Counted from the first letter of the stretch, positions 1 to 13,455 are shown. The stretch: 64,000 nt of DNA from Palaemon carinicauda (GCF_036898095.1 NC_090768.1:43546100-43610099); one strand, 5' to 3'. Program-made: numbers and translations. Notes: generated by a model not told the origin, from the sequence alone.

Positions 1-316
1 GCCCCAATTCAGACACTATTTTACAGGATAGACTTCAGAAGTAGAGGAAACAATGGGCGGTATTCATAAAGAAAAGGATATGCTTATGCTTGCAAAATAT
101 GAAGGAAATCCTTCTACTTGTATTCATAAACATTTCAAGCAAAAGCTTCTGCTTTTAGAGCAAAAGCATATCCTTATAATCACATAAAAGTAAATGGTTA
201 TACATAAAGAAGACCCTTTACTTCATATAAAGAGCATATGCTTCGAAAAAGCTGAGTCTGGTCAGTAGCAGACTGCAGTTCGAAGAAAAAGGTTGTTCTG
301 TCCGATTCTCAGCACG
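1..316. other. Unassigned left edge
   Basis: AT-rich DNA with short internal echoes (a tattcataaa motif near 61 and 121, and several agcatatgctt-like pieces). No open frame or family signature was recognised. The stretch just before 317 ends in a pyrimidine-containing run and CAG, which could be a splice acceptor for the following exon-like segment. Confidence 0.3.
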
Positions 317-477
317 ATGGCAGATTTTGTGGATGTGAGGCATGTTAAACAATACATGCCCCGTTTACCCACACTTGGTCGTGATTTCAAGATGTTATTC
401 CGTTTTGAAGAACAAAATGTACAGTGGCTTGCGGACAGATATCTTGTCCACACCTGGAATCTCGATGAAATATCAAG
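317..477 (+). CDS. Possible first coding exon of a HARBI1-like (PIF/Harbinger) nuclease
   Basis: Seen: an open frame from ATG 317 encodes about 53 residues beginning [18 protein letters not shown] and including [15 protein letters not shown]. It is preceded by ..tctcag at 307-312 (acceptor-like) and ends at CAAG|GTTAAG at 477/478 (good donor consensus). Family knowledge: HARBI1-like transposase-derived nucleases often start with a short segment holding an RF-x-x-x-x-V-x-W-L/I-A-type motif before the helix-turn-helix and DDE domains. Inference: this may be exon 1 of such a gene or transposon. No HTH or DDE segment is visible downstream, where microsatellites begin within about 100 bp, so it is an orphan exon, a transposon fragment, or chance. 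The open frame also extends upstream to 293 and on to 529, but splice-like signals and the composition change favour the shorter limits. Confidence 0.35.
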
Positions 478-571
478 GTTAAGCCATAACTTGGTGCTAT
501 GCATTTTACATTTGCTTTTGCATGTATAAACAGTTGGGAGAATACGAAGGCTGCTGTATTTAGGGATGTAT

Positions 572-622
572 GTATGTACAAACAGTATGTATGTATGTAT
601 GTATGTATGTATGTATGTATGA

Positions 623-702
<80 letters not shown>

Positions 703-747
703 AGTACATGCAAATATACTGTATTCATATAATATATAAATATAGTT

Positions 748-818
<71 letters not shown>

Positions 819-860
819 GTATGTATATATTATATATATATGTATATGTATGTATATATG

Positions 861-920
<60 letters not shown>

Positions 921-1011
921 AATATATATACATCATATAAATATAGATATATACACAGAATATTCATATACTGCAAAAGCTTATATACATGCATTTATAT
1001 ACACATATATA

Positions 1012-1074
<63 letters not shown>
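572..1074. repeat. Compound microsatellite block (GTAT, TA, TG)
   Basis: A (GTAT)n tract near 572-623 runs into (TA)n to about 678 and (TG)n to about 702. Two further long (TA)n stretches follow at about 748-930 and 1013-1073 with short unique islands. Open frames here are only Tyr/Ile or Val/Cys dipeptide runs and are not genes. Confidence 0.95.
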
Positions 1075-1077
<3 letters not shown>

Positions 1078-1275
1078 TCGTACCAGAAATAGATTGTTCT
1101 ACATCCCAGACCTGAAATAATTTAGCTGAAATCAACTATTTCAATTCGGTTTGCTTTAAACCTCAGTTATCCTTCGCCCTTCGTCCGGGTATCTTAAAGT
1201 TTCCTTCCAACTGCAAGTTAAGCGTTTAGCGTCTTCAAAACTTTTCAACTCAGATCCATAAATCAAATCACGCAG

Positions 1276-1291
1276 TTTATTATTATTATTA

Positions 1292-1344
<53 letters not shown>

Positions 1345-1387
1345 TCATTATCATTATTATTATTATTGTTGTTGTTGTTGTTGTTAT
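1276..1387. repeat. (TTA)n and (GTT)n trinucleotide microsatellite
   Basis: About twenty TTA units (1276-1344) with one interruption, then more TTA and a short GTT run to 1386. It reads as poly-Leu in one frame, but no gene context supports translation. Confidence 0.93.
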
Positions 1388-1429
1388 AAAGCAAGAATGG
1401 AATTTTTCGCGAGTCCTAAGAGAATTCGG

Positions 1430-1735
1430 AAGAAAATCTTCTCGAATTTCCAAATGGCTTCAGAAGAAATAGCCATAGACTTAGCATGGAATTCTGAATG
1501 CCCCCAGAACGGAATCTCAGAACGGTATCGTAAGAAAACTTTCCCAGATTTCCAAATGGCTTCAGAAAAAATAGCCATGGACTTAGCATGGAATTCTGAA
1601 TGCCTCCAGAACGGAATCTCAGAACGTTTCAGAAGAAAACTTTCCCGAATTTCCAAAAGTCTTCAAAGGACATAGCCGTGTACATAATATGGATTTCTGA
1701 ATGAATCCAGAACTGAGATTTCCAGGAGCAGTCCT
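1430..1735 (+). repeat. Minisatellite, about 102 bp, three copies
   Basis: Copies start at the motif aagaaaa at about 1430, 1532 and 1633. Each carries a 'ccaaatggcttcag' segment and a 'ggaattctgaatg' segment. Copies 1 and 2 are very similar. The third is shortened and diverged. The period of 102 is a multiple of three, so both strands stay open across it, but no protein family is recognised. Confidence 0.85.
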
Positions 1736-2584
1736 GAACAACTCCTCCCCGAGCTTCAAATGACTTCTGAAGACCTGATCTTCATTTTTTCAAACGTAGC
1801 CTGCAACACCTCACATGATCTGTATGTAGCTGGCGAAATCTAACCAAGGAATTGCGCGTCAATAGGAGTAAGAGGAAATGAGTTGATGACAGGGAGAAGG
1901 ATTTCACTAACTCACAGAGATCGCGTTCTGGCGGAATAGGAAGCTGCCGGTAAGAATTATATGTTACGTCTTCGGAACACCATCAATTACAGATGGTTTT
2001 GGTTGCTGCCGAATTTGCTGATCATTCGTTTTACATCGCCCGACCTATAGAAAGACACGGGATCTTCCGTTGGCAGCTGAGCTTTGAAGATCATAATGTA
2101 TGCGCCTTGAAGGATCCTTTGCTTGGGCTTTTGCGACGATGTCTTATTAAAGGAGACTCTTGGAAAAAGTACGAGGCTTTGTATCGGTGCAAAAACGGAT
2201 TGCGGGGAATGAGGATGGAGGCAGAATGGTTCAACTGAACGGTGAGTGACGTGTAGTTCTTCAACAGGATTGTCCCAAAATTCGCCAGTGAAGTAAGGAT
2301 ATATCCAGACGACATTGGTAAATATATCATGTTGCTCGTCATTTACTTTGGCATGATAGTGTATGCGGAGAAATCGATAGTATTCATCTCTTTACTCATT
2401 GTCCAGATAGGTAAAGAATAAATGCCTTCGATTTCCCAGAGGAATCTGACGAAGTGAGGACTCACGGCACTGAAATGTCTTTTGAATTCTAGAAAGGACA
2501 CTGACGAACTAAGGAAAAGAGACAATGAAATCTCGAAAGAAACAGATAATCTAATGAAAGAAGATCTTGAAAACTAGAAGACAG
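1736..2584. other. Unassigned stretch with a LINE 3'-tail fragment
   Basis: At 1829-1886 the sequence 'ctggcgaaatctaaccaagg' followed by a 'cgtcaataggagtaagagga'-like tail matches the tail at 51762-51820. Such tails mark the 3' end of a decapod LINE. The rest, including an 81-codon open frame near 1993, shows no recognisable feature. Confidence 0.4.
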
Positions 2585-5500
2585 GAGAGAACAGCGAAGA
2601 GGAGCCTCTAATGCCAGAGGTAAGACACCTGAAAATAAAGAGCCTCTACTGCCAGAGGTAAGACACCTAAAAATAGAGAGCCTCTAATGCTAGAAGTAAG
2701 GCACCTCAAAATATAGATAGAAAACCCTCTAATGCTAAAAGTATGGAACCTGGAAATATATGTCAAAGAACTTCTAATGCTAGAAGTGTGGGACCTAAAG
2801 AGAGAGGTCAAAGAACTTCTAATGCTTGAGGTAAGGGAGCTGAAAAGAGGTCAAAGAACTTCTAATGCTAGAGGTGTGGGAGCTAAAAAGAAGTCTAAGA
2901 ACTTCTAATGCTAGAGGTGTGGGAGCTAAAAAGAGGTCAAAGAACTTTTAATGCTAGAGGTGTGGGAGCTAAAAAGAGGTCAAAGAACTTCTAATGCTAG
3001 AGAAGTGGGAGCTAAAAAGAAGTCAAAGAACTTCTAATGCTAGAGAAGTGGGAGCTAAAATGAGGTCAAAGAACTTCTAATGCTAGAGGTGTGGGAGCTA
3101 AAAATAAGTCAAAGAACTTCTAATGCTAGAGGTGTGGGAGCTAAAGAGGTCAAAGAACTTCTAATGCTAGAGGTGTGGGAGCTAAAAAGAGGTCAAAGAA
3201 CTTCTAATGCTAGAGGTGTGGGAGCTAAAAAGAGGCCAAAGAACTTCTAATGCTAGAGGTGTGGGAGCTAAAAAGAGGTCAAAGAACTTCTAATGCAAGG
3301 GGTGTGGGAGATAAAAAGAGGTCAAAGAACCTCTAATGCAAGGGGTGGGGGAGCTAAAAAGAGGTCAAAGAACTTCTAATGCAAGGGGTGGGGGAGCTAA
3401 AAAGAGGTCAAAGAACTTCTAATGCAAGGGGTGGGGAAGCTAAAAAGAGGTCAAAGAACTTCTAATGCAAGGGGTGGGGAAGCTAAAAAGAGGTCAAAGA
3501 ACTTCTAATGCAAGGGGTGGGGAAGCTAAAAAGAGGTCAAAGAACTTCTAATGCTAGGGGTGGGGAAGCTAAAAAGAGGTCAAAGAACTTCTAATGCGAA
3601 GGGTGTGGGAGCTAAAAAGAGGTCAAAGAACTTCTAATGCTAGGGGTGGGGAAGCTAAAAAGAGGTCAAAGAACTTCTAATGCAAGGGGTGGGGAAGCTA
3701 AAAAGAGGTCAAAGAACTTCTAATGCAAGGGGTGGGGAAGCTATAAAGAAGTCAAAGAACTTCTAATGCAAGGGGTGTGGGAGCTAAAAAGAGGTCAAAG
3801 AACTTCTAATGCAAGGGGTGGGGGAGCTAAAAAGAGGTCAAAGAACTTCTAATGCAAGGGGTGTGGGAGCTAAAAAGAGGTCAAAGAACTTCTAATGCAA
3901 GGGGTGTGGGAGCTAAAAAGAGGTCAAAGAACTTCTAATGCAAGGGGTGGGGAAGCTAAAAAGAGGTCAAAGAACTTCTAATGCAAGGGGTGGGGAAGCT
4001 AAAAAGAGGTCAAAGAACTTCTAATGCAAGGGGTGGGGAAGCTAAAAAGAGGTCAAAGAACTTCTAATGCAAGGGGTGGGGAAGCTAAAAAGAGGTCAAA
4101 GAACTTCTAATGCAAGGGGTGGGGAAGCTAAAAAGAGGTCAAAGAACTTCTAATGCTAGGGGTGGGGAAGCTAAAAAGAGGTCAAAGAACTTCTAATGCG
4201 AAGGGTGTGGGAGCTAAAAAGAGGTCAAAGAACTTCTAATGCTAGGGGTGGGGAAGCTAAAAAGAGGTCAAAGAACTTCTAATGCAAGGGGTGGGGAAGC
4301 TAAAAAGAGGTCAAAGAACTTCTAATGCAAGGGGTGGGGAAGCTATAAAGAAGTCAAAGAACTTCTAATGCAAGGGGTGTGGGAGCTAAAAAGAGGTCAA
4401 AGAACTTCTAATGCAAGGGGTGGGGGAGCTAAAAAGAGGTCAAAGAACTTCTAATGCAAGGGGTGTGGGAGCTAAAAAGAGGTCAAAGAACTTCTAATGC
4501 AAGGGGTGTGGGAGCTAAAAAGAGGTCAAAGAACTTCTAATACAAGGGGTGTGGGAGCTAAAAAGAGGTCAAAGAACTTCTAATGCTAGGGGTGGGGAAG
4601 CTAAAAAGAGGTCAAAGAACTTCTAATGCAAGGGGTGGGGAAGCTAAAAAGAGGTCAAAGAACTTCTAATGCAAGGGGTGGGGAAGCTAAAAAGAGGTCA
4701 AAGAACTTCTAATGCAAGGGGTGTGGGAGCTAAAAAGAGGTCAAAGAACTTCTAATGCAAGAGGTGTGGGAGCTAAAAAGAGGTCAAAAAACTTCTAATG
4801 CAAGGGGTGTGGGAGCTGAAAAGAGGTCAAAGAACTTCTAATACAAGGGGTGTGGGAGCTAAAAAGAGGTCAAAGAACTTCTAATGCTAGGGGTGGGGAA
4901 GCTAAAAAGAGGTCAAAGAACTTCTAATGCAAGGGGTGGGGAAGCTAAAAAGAGGTCAAAGAACTTCTAATGCTAGGGGTGGGGAAGCTAAAAAGATGTC
5001 AAAGAACTTCTAATGCAAGGGGTGGGGAAGCTAAAAAGAAGTCAAAGAACTTCTAATGCTAGGGGTGGGGAAGCTAAAAAGAGGTAAAAGAACTTCTAAT
5101 GCGAAGGGTGTGGGAGCTAAAAAGAGGTCAAAGAACTTCTAATGCTAGGGGTGGGGAAGCTAAAAAGAGGTCAAAGAACTTCTAATGCAAGGGGTGGGGG
5201 AGCTAAAAAGAGGTCAAAGAACTTCTAATTCAAGAGGTGGGAGAGCTAAAAAGAGGTCAAAGAACTTCTAATGCAAGGGGTGGGGAAGCTAAAATGAGGT
5301 CAAAGAACTTCTAATGCATGGGGTGGGGGAGCTAAAAAAGAGGTCAAAGAACTTCTAATGCAAGGGGTGGGGGAGCTAAAAAGAGGTCAAAGAACTACTA
5401 ATGCAAGGGGTGGGAGAGATAAAAAGAGGTCAAAGAACTTCTAATGCAAGGGGTGGGGAAGCTAAAAAGAGGTCAAAGAACTTCTAATGCATGGGGTGGG

Positions 5501-8500
5501 GGAGCTAAAAAGAGGTCAAAGAACTTCTAATGCAAGGGGTGGGGGAGCTAAAAAGAGGTCAAAGAACTTCTAATGCATGGGGTGGGGGAGCTAAAAAGAG
5601 GCCAAAAAACTTCTAATGCAAGGGGTGTGGGAGATAAGAAGAGGTCAAAGAACTTCTAATGCATGGGGTGTGGGAGCTAAAAAAAAGGTCAAAGAACTTC
5701 TAATGCAAGGGGTGGGAGAGCTAAAAAGAGGTCAAAGAACTTCTAATGCAAGGGGTGGGGAAGCTAAAAAGAGGTCAAAGAACTTCTAATGCAAGGGGTG
5801 TGATGGCTAAAAAGAGGTCAAAGAACTTCTAATGCATGGGGTGGGGGAGCTAAAAAGAGGTCAAAGAACTTCTAATGCAAGGGGTGGGTTAGCTAAAAAG
5901 AGGTCAAAGAACTTCTAATGCAAGGGGTGTGGGAGATAAAAAGAGGACAAAGTACTTCTAATGCATGGGGTGTGGGAGCTAAAAAGAGGTCAAAGAACTT
6001 CTAATGCAAGGGGTGGGGGAGCTAAAAAGAGATCAAAGAACTTCTAATGCAAGGGGTGTGAGAGCTAAAAAGAGGTCAAAGAACTTCTAATGCAAGGGGT
6101 GTGGGAGCTAAAAAGAGGTCAAAGAACTTCTAATGCAAGGGGTGTGGGAGCTAAAAAGTGGTCAAAGAACTTCTAATGCAAGGGGTGGGTTAGCTAAAAA
6201 GAGGTCAAAGAACTTCTAATGCAAGGGGTGTGGGAGATGAAAAGAGGTCAAAGAACTTCTAATGCATGGGGTGTTGAGCTAAAAAGAGGTCAAAGAACTT
6301 CTAATGCAAGGGTAGGGGGAGCTAAAAAGAGATCAAAGAACTTCTAATGCATGGGGTGTGGGAGATAAAAAGAGGTCAAAGAACTTCTAATGCAAGGGGT
6401 GGGGGAGCTAAAAAGAGGTCAAAGAACTTCTAATGGAAGGGGTGGGGAAGCTAAAAAGAGGTCAAAGAACTTCTAATGAGAGGGGTGTGGGAGCTAAAAA
6501 GAGGTCAAAGAACTTCTAATGCTAGGGGTGGGGAAGCTAAAAAGAGGTCAAAGAACTTCTAATGCAAGGGAAGTGGGAGCTAAAAAGAGGTCAAAGAACT
6601 TCTAATGCAAGGGGTGTGGGAGCTAAAAAGAGGTCAAAAAACTTCTAATGCAAGGGGTGGGGAAGCTAAAAAGAGGTCAAAGAACTTCTAATGCAAGTGT
6701 GGGAGCTAAAAAGAGGTCAAAGAACTTCTAATGCTAGAGGTGTGGGGAAGCTAAAAAGAGGTCAAAGTACTTCTAATGCAAGGGGTGTGGGAGCTAAAAA
6801 GAGGTCAAAGAACTTTTAATGCAAGGGGTGTGGGAGCTAAAAAGAGGTCAAAGAACTTCTAATGCAAGGGGTGTGGGAGCTAAAAAGAGGTCAAAGAACT
6901 TCTAATGCAAGGGGTGGGGAAGCTAAAAAGAGGTCAAAGAACTTCTAAGGCAAGGGGTGTGGGAGCTAAAAAGAGGTCAAAGAACTTCTAACGCTAGGGG
7001 TGGGGAAGCTAAAAAGAGGTCAAAGAACTTCTAATGCAAGGGGTGGGGGAGCTAAAAATAGGTCAAAGAACTTCTAATGTAAGGAGTGTGGGAGATAAAA
7101 GGAGGTCAAAGAACTTCTAATGCATGGCGTGTGGGAGATAAAAAGAGGTCAAAGAACTTCTAATGCATGGGGTGTGGGAGATAAAAAGAGGTCAAAGAAC
7201 TTCTAATGTAAGGAGTGTGGGAGATAAAAAGAGGTCAAAGAACTTCTAAAGCATGGCGTATGGGAGATAAAAAGAGGTCAAAGAACTTCTAATGCAAGGG
7301 GTGTGGGAGCTAAAAAGAGGTCAAAAAACTTCTAAAGGAAGGGGTAAGGGAGCTAAAAAGAGGTCAAAGAACTTCTAATGCAAGGGGTGTGGGAGCAAAA
7401 AATAGGTCAAAGAACTTCTAATGCAAGGGGTGGGGAAGCTAAAAAGAGGTCAAAGAACTTCTAATGCAAGGGGTGTGGGAGCTAAAAAAGAGGTCAAAGA
7501 ACTTCTAATGCAAGGGGTGGGGGAGCTAAAAAGAGGTCAAAGAACTTCTAATGCAAGGGGTGTGAGAGCTAAAAAGAGGTCAAAGAACTTCTAATGCAAA
7601 GGGTGGGGGAGCTTAAGAGAGGTCAAAGAACTTCTAATGCATGGGGTGGGGAAGCTAAAAAGAGGTCAAAGCACTTCTAAAGCAAGGGGTGTGGAAGTTA
7701 AAAAGAGGTCAAAGAACTTCTAATGCAAGGGGTGTGGGAGCTAAAAAGAGGTAAAAAACTTCTAATGCAAGGGGTAGGGGAGCTAAAAAGAGGTCAAAGA
7801 ACTTCTAATGCAAGGAGTGTGGGAGCTAAAAAGAGGTCAAAGAACTTCTAATGCTAGGGGTGGGGAAGCTAAAAAGAGGTCAAAGAACTTCTAATGCAAG
7901 GGGTGTGGGAGCTAAAAAGAGGTCAAAGAACTTCTAATGCAAGGGGTGTGGGAGCTAAAAAGAGGTCAAAGAACTTCTAATGCAAGGGGGGAAGCTAAAA
8001 AGAGGTCAAAGAACTTCTAATGCAAAGGGTGTGGGAGCTAAAAAGAGATCAAAGAATTTCTAATGCTAGAGGTGTGGGAGATAAAAAGAGGTCAAAGAAC
8101 TTCTAATGCAAGGGGTGTGGGAGCTAAAAAGAGGTCAAAGAACTTCTAATGCAAGGGGTGTGGGAGCTAAAAAGAGGTCAAAGAACTTCTAATGCAAGGG
8201 GTGTGGGAGCTAAAAAGAGGTCAAAGAACTTCTAATGCAAGGGGTGGGGAAGCTAAAAAGAGGTCAAAGAACTTCTAATGCAAGGGGTGTGGGAGATAAA
8301 AAGAGGTCAAAGAACTTCTAACGCAAGGGGTGGGGAAGCTAAAAAGATGTCAAAGAACTTCTAATGCAAGGAGTGTGGGAGCTAAAGAGAGGTCAAAGAA
8401 CTTCTAATGCAAGGAGTGTGGGAGCTAAAAAGAGGTCAAAGAACTTCTAATGCTAGGGGTGGGGAAGCTAAAAAGAGGTCAAAGAACTTCTAATGCAAGG

Positions 8501-10938
8501 GGTGTGGGAGCTAAAAAGAGGTCAAAGAACTTCTAATGCAAGGGGTGGGGAAGCTAAAAAGAGGTCAAAGAACTTCTAATGCAAGGGGGGAAGCTAAAAA
8601 GAGGTCAAAGAACTTCTAATGCAAAGGGTGTGGGAGCTAAAAAGAGATCAAAGAATTTCTAATGCTAGAGGTGTGGGAGATAAAAAGAGGTCAAAGAACT
8701 TCTAATGCAAGGGGTGTGGGAGCTAAAAAGAGGTCAAAGAACTTCTAATGCAAGGGGTGTGGGAGCTAAAAAGAGGTCAAAGAACTTCTAATGCAAGGGG
8801 TGTGGGAGCTAAAAAGAGGTCAAAGAACTTCTAATGCAAGGGGTGGGGAAGCTAAAAAGAGGTCAAAGAACTTCTAATGCAAGGGGTGTGGGAGATAAAA
8901 AGAGGTCAAAGAACTTCTAACGCAAGGGGTGGGGAAGCTAAAAAGATGTCAAAGAACTTCTAATGCAAGGAGTGTGGGAGCTAAAGAGAGGTCAAAGAAC
9001 TTCTAATGCAAGAAGTGTGGGAGCTAAAAAGAGGTCAAAGAACTTCTAATGCAAGGGGTGGGGGAGCTAAAAATTGGTCAAAGAACTTCTAATGTAAGGA
9101 GAGTGGGAGATAAAAAGAGGTCAAAGAACTTCTAATGCATGGCGTCTGGGAGATAAAAAGAGGTCAAAGAACTTCTAATGCATGGGGTGTGGGAGATAAA
9201 AAGAGGTCAAAGAACTTCTAATGTAAGGAGTGTGGGAGATAAAAAGAGGTCAAAGAACTTCTAATGCAAGGGGTGTGGGAGCAAAAAATAGGTCAAAGAA
9301 CTTCTAATGCAAGGGGTGGGGAAGCTAAAAAGAGGTCAAAGAACCTTTAATGCATGGGGTGTGGGAGCTAAAAAAAGAGGTCAAAGAACTTCTAATGCAA
9401 GGGGTGGGGGAGCTAAAAAGAGATCAAAGAACTTCTAATGCAAGGGGTGTGAGAGCTGAAAAGAGGTCAAAGAACTTCTAATGCAAGGGGTGTGGGAGCT
9501 AAAAAGAGGTCAAAGAACTTCTCATGCAAGGGGTGTGGGAGCTAAAAAGTGGTCAAAGAACTTCTAATGCAAGGGGTGTGGGAGCTAAAAAGAGGTCAAA
9601 GAACTTCTAATGCAAGGGGTGGGGAAGCTAAAAAGAGGTCAAAGAACTTCTAAGGCAAGGGGTGTGGGAGCTAAAAAGAGGTCAAAGAACTTCTAATGCA
9701 AGGGGTGGGGAAGCTAAAAAGAGGTCAAAGAACTTCTAATGCAAGGGGTGTGGGAGCTAAAAAGAGGTCAAAGAACTTCTAATGCAAGGGGTGGGGAAGC
9801 TAAAAAGAGGTCAAAGAACTTCTAAGGCAAGGGGTGTGGGAGCTAAAAATAGGTCAAAGAACTTCTAACGCAAGGGGTGGGGATGCTAAAAAGAGGCCAA
9901 AGAACTTCAAATGCAAGGGGTGGGGGAGCTAAAAATAGGTCAAAGAACTTCTAACGCAAGGGGTGGGGAAGCTAAAAAGAGGCCAAAGAACTTCAAATGC
10001 AAGGGGTGGGGGAGCTAAAAATAGGTCAAAGAACTTCTAATGCAAGGGGTGGGGAAGCTAAAAAGAGGTCAAAGAACTTCTAATGCAAGGGGTGGGGAAG
10101 CTAAAAAGAGGTCAAAGAACTTCTAATGCAAGGGGTGGGGAAGCTAAAAAGAGGTCAAAGAACTTCTAACGCAAGGGGTGGGGAAGCTAAAAAGAGGCCA
10201 AAGAACTTCAAATGCAAGGGGTGGGGGAGCTAAAAATAGGTCAAAGAACTTCTAATGTAAGGAGTGTGGGAGATAAAAAGAGGTCAAAGAACTTCTAATG
10301 TAAGGAGTGTGGGAGATTAAAAGAGGTCAAAGAACTTCTAATGCATGGCGTGTGGGAGATAAAAAGAGGTCAAAGAACTTCTAATGCAAGGGGTGTGGGA
10401 GCTAAAAAGAGGTCAAAGAACTTCTAATGCAAGGGGTGGGGGAGCTAAAAAGAGGTAAAAGAACTTCTAATGTAAGGAGTGTGGGAGATAAAAAGAGGTC
10501 AAAGAACTTCTAATGCATGGCGTGTGGGAGATAAAAAGAGGTCAAAGAACTTCTAATGCATGGGGTGTGGGAGATAAAAAGAGGTCAAAGAACTTCTAAT
10601 ATAAGGAGTGTGGGAGATAAAAAGAGGTCAAAGAACTTCTAATGCATGGCGTTTGGGAGATAAAAAGAGGTCAAAGAACTTCTAATGCAAGGGGTGTGGG
10701 AGCTAAAAAGAGGCCAAAGAACTTCTAATGCAAGGGGTGAGGGAGCTAAAAAGAGGTAAAAGAACTTCTAATGCAAGGGGTATGGGAGCAAAAAATAGGT
10801 CAAAGAACTTCTAATGCAAGGGGTGGGGAAGCTAAAAAGAGGTCAAAGAACTTCTAATGCAAGGGGTGTGGGAGCTAAAAAAGAGGTCAAAGAACTTCTA
10901 ATGCAAGGGGTGGGGAAGCTAAAAAGAGGTCAAAGAAC
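2585..10938 (+). repeat. 43-bp satellite array, about 190 units
   Basis: The unit reads 'aagaggtcaaagaacttcta' + 'atgcaaggggtgtgggagct' + 'aaa', 43 bp. The main variants are ggggtgtgggagct versus ggggtggggaagct, and caagggg versus taggggt. The first units (2597-2830) are strongly diverged (agcctctaatgccagaggtaag type). Units become near-uniform from about 3250, and the array stops abruptly inside a unit at 10938. Blocks recur at ~600-bp spacing (14 units). The unit length is not a multiple of three and contains stops, so it is non-coding. The + strand is strongly purine-rich. Confidence 0.98.
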
Positions 10939-10999
10939 TCGAAATAAGCAACAATGCAACTGTGTGATTAAGCGTTAACATGTACAGTACACACATACA

Positions 11000-11050
11000 G
11001 AGAGAGAGAGAGAGAGAGATAGAGAGAGAGATAGAGAGAAAGAGAGAGAG
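11000..11050. repeat. (GA)n microsatellite
   Basis: Near-perfect (GA)n with a few GATA interruptions, about 50 bp right of the satellite boundary. Confidence 0.95.
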
Positions 11051-11154
11051 GTATCTATAAGTGCACCTATTGACTACTGTAGATGATCTGATCATTTAAT
11101 TTTGTAATCCAAGCTCTTTGCGTTAACACACTTTTTTCAATGAAGTCCTCCCCT

Positions 11155-11158
11155 GTAT

Positions 11159-11212
<54 letters not shown>

Positions 11213-11245
11213 CATATATACATTTGTGTATGTGTGTGTTTAGGT
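11155..11245. repeat. (TA)n microsatellite with a short GT-rich flank
   Basis: (TA)n at about 11157-11210, followed by a cacatacatata transition and a short tgtgtgtg run. Confidence 0.93.
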
Positions 11246-12056
11246 TGTGTTTTTCTATGTTGAAAAAAACACTTCTATTATATAACCGGGCTACAGGTTT
11301 TGAGAAATATCTGAACAACTTCCGTCGAAGAAACCTATGCTAAAATGAATACAATTTTGACACCTGAGAGGAAGCCCACCAAAGAATTCTGGCTAAACCT
11401 GAAGGATTTTGCCATGCGTCAATATTTGCAACCGTTCCGGAGGTATTATCACACACCAAAATATATTTGGAAAAGAGCCACTTCAGTAGTAAATTTTCAT
11501 AGATTTCTTACCATTTTGAAACATCGCGTATATCGAGATTTCCATTCGTATAACGGCTTTTTTTTTTCTTTTTGAAAATAGGGTCCCTCAATTTTTTTTT
11601 TTTTTTTTTTTTAATAATAAGGGTGTTTGCATCCGTTCAGATCGTCTCTCTGTCTCTTCCTCTGCCAACTTGAAAAAATCATTCTAGCTACCCATTAGGT
11701 CTTTCTATTTTTTTTTTCTTTTTTCTTTTTTGAAAATAGGGTCCCTCAATTTTTATACATCGTAAAATATTGTACGGGCGGATTCTTGAATGGTATATAA
11801 AAGTTCTAGTGTATCTATTTCTAAGGTATAATACTTTTCGGTATACGAGGTACGTTGGGAATTTCAAAACATTGGAGGGGGGAATTCTATATAAGATAAG
11901 CGAAATAAAATAGATGGCGCTAGTCACGTAGACTTGTGAAATAGCCTCTATATCGAAAGAAATGGGCCATAATCCCAGTCTTAAATCATGGAGACGAATC
12001 TCTAAAATATAAACTAATTTTCAAATGCTGAACACAAATGCATATATATCAATATA
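11246..12056. other. Unassigned AT-rich stretch with a local direct duplication
   Basis: The segment 'tgaaaatagggtccctcaat' next to a T-rich run occurs at about 11572-11591 and again at about 11731-11750, both on the + strand, so a local duplication is likely. Short open frames (a 76-codon one at 11345, a 79-codon one on the minus strand) show no recognisable family. Confidence 0.4.
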
Positions 12057-12960
<904 letters not shown>

Positions 12961-13249
12961 ACACTACATAATGCATGTACACAAAAACTTAGGAATGCCA
13001 GAGCATGGAAAAGTTAGCATTAATTTTATTACGGCCTACTCAACACAACAATTACGTGATGGAATGGGGCCACCAAATCAAACAATAATAGACATGGAAA
13101 ACTAGGCCACCCATTTTCCTAACATCATCATAGAGATACTAATGGAATAATATATAAATGATAACTGCAATAAGTGTCTCCAGCAACAGGAGAGAGATAT
13201 ATAAGTAAATAAATATATATAAAAATATGCATAAAGTATATACATTAAT

Positions 13250-13250
13250 A

Positions 13251-13345
<95 letters not shown>

Positions 13346-13392
13346 ATATATATACATAAATATATATATATATATATCTATATATATACATA

Positions 13393-13427
<35 letters not shown>

Positions 13428-13455
13428 TACTTACATACATACATACATACATACT
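13250..13455. repeat. Compound microsatellite CA-TA-TACA
   Basis: (CA)n at about 13252-13288, (TA)n to about 13343 and again near 13398-13422, then a short (TACA)n tract to 13455. Confidence 0.95.

Noticed and set aside
262..1115. Open frames made of Tyr-Ile, Val-Cys or His-Thr repeats
   Set aside because: They are translations of (TA)n, (GT)n and (CA)n tracts. The same holds for similar frames at 11067-13444, 15383-15718, 17011-17349 and 47628-47918.
2585..10938. CRISPR array
   Set aside because: Units abut without unique spacers, the host is eukaryotic and no cas genes are present. It is a plain tandem satellite.
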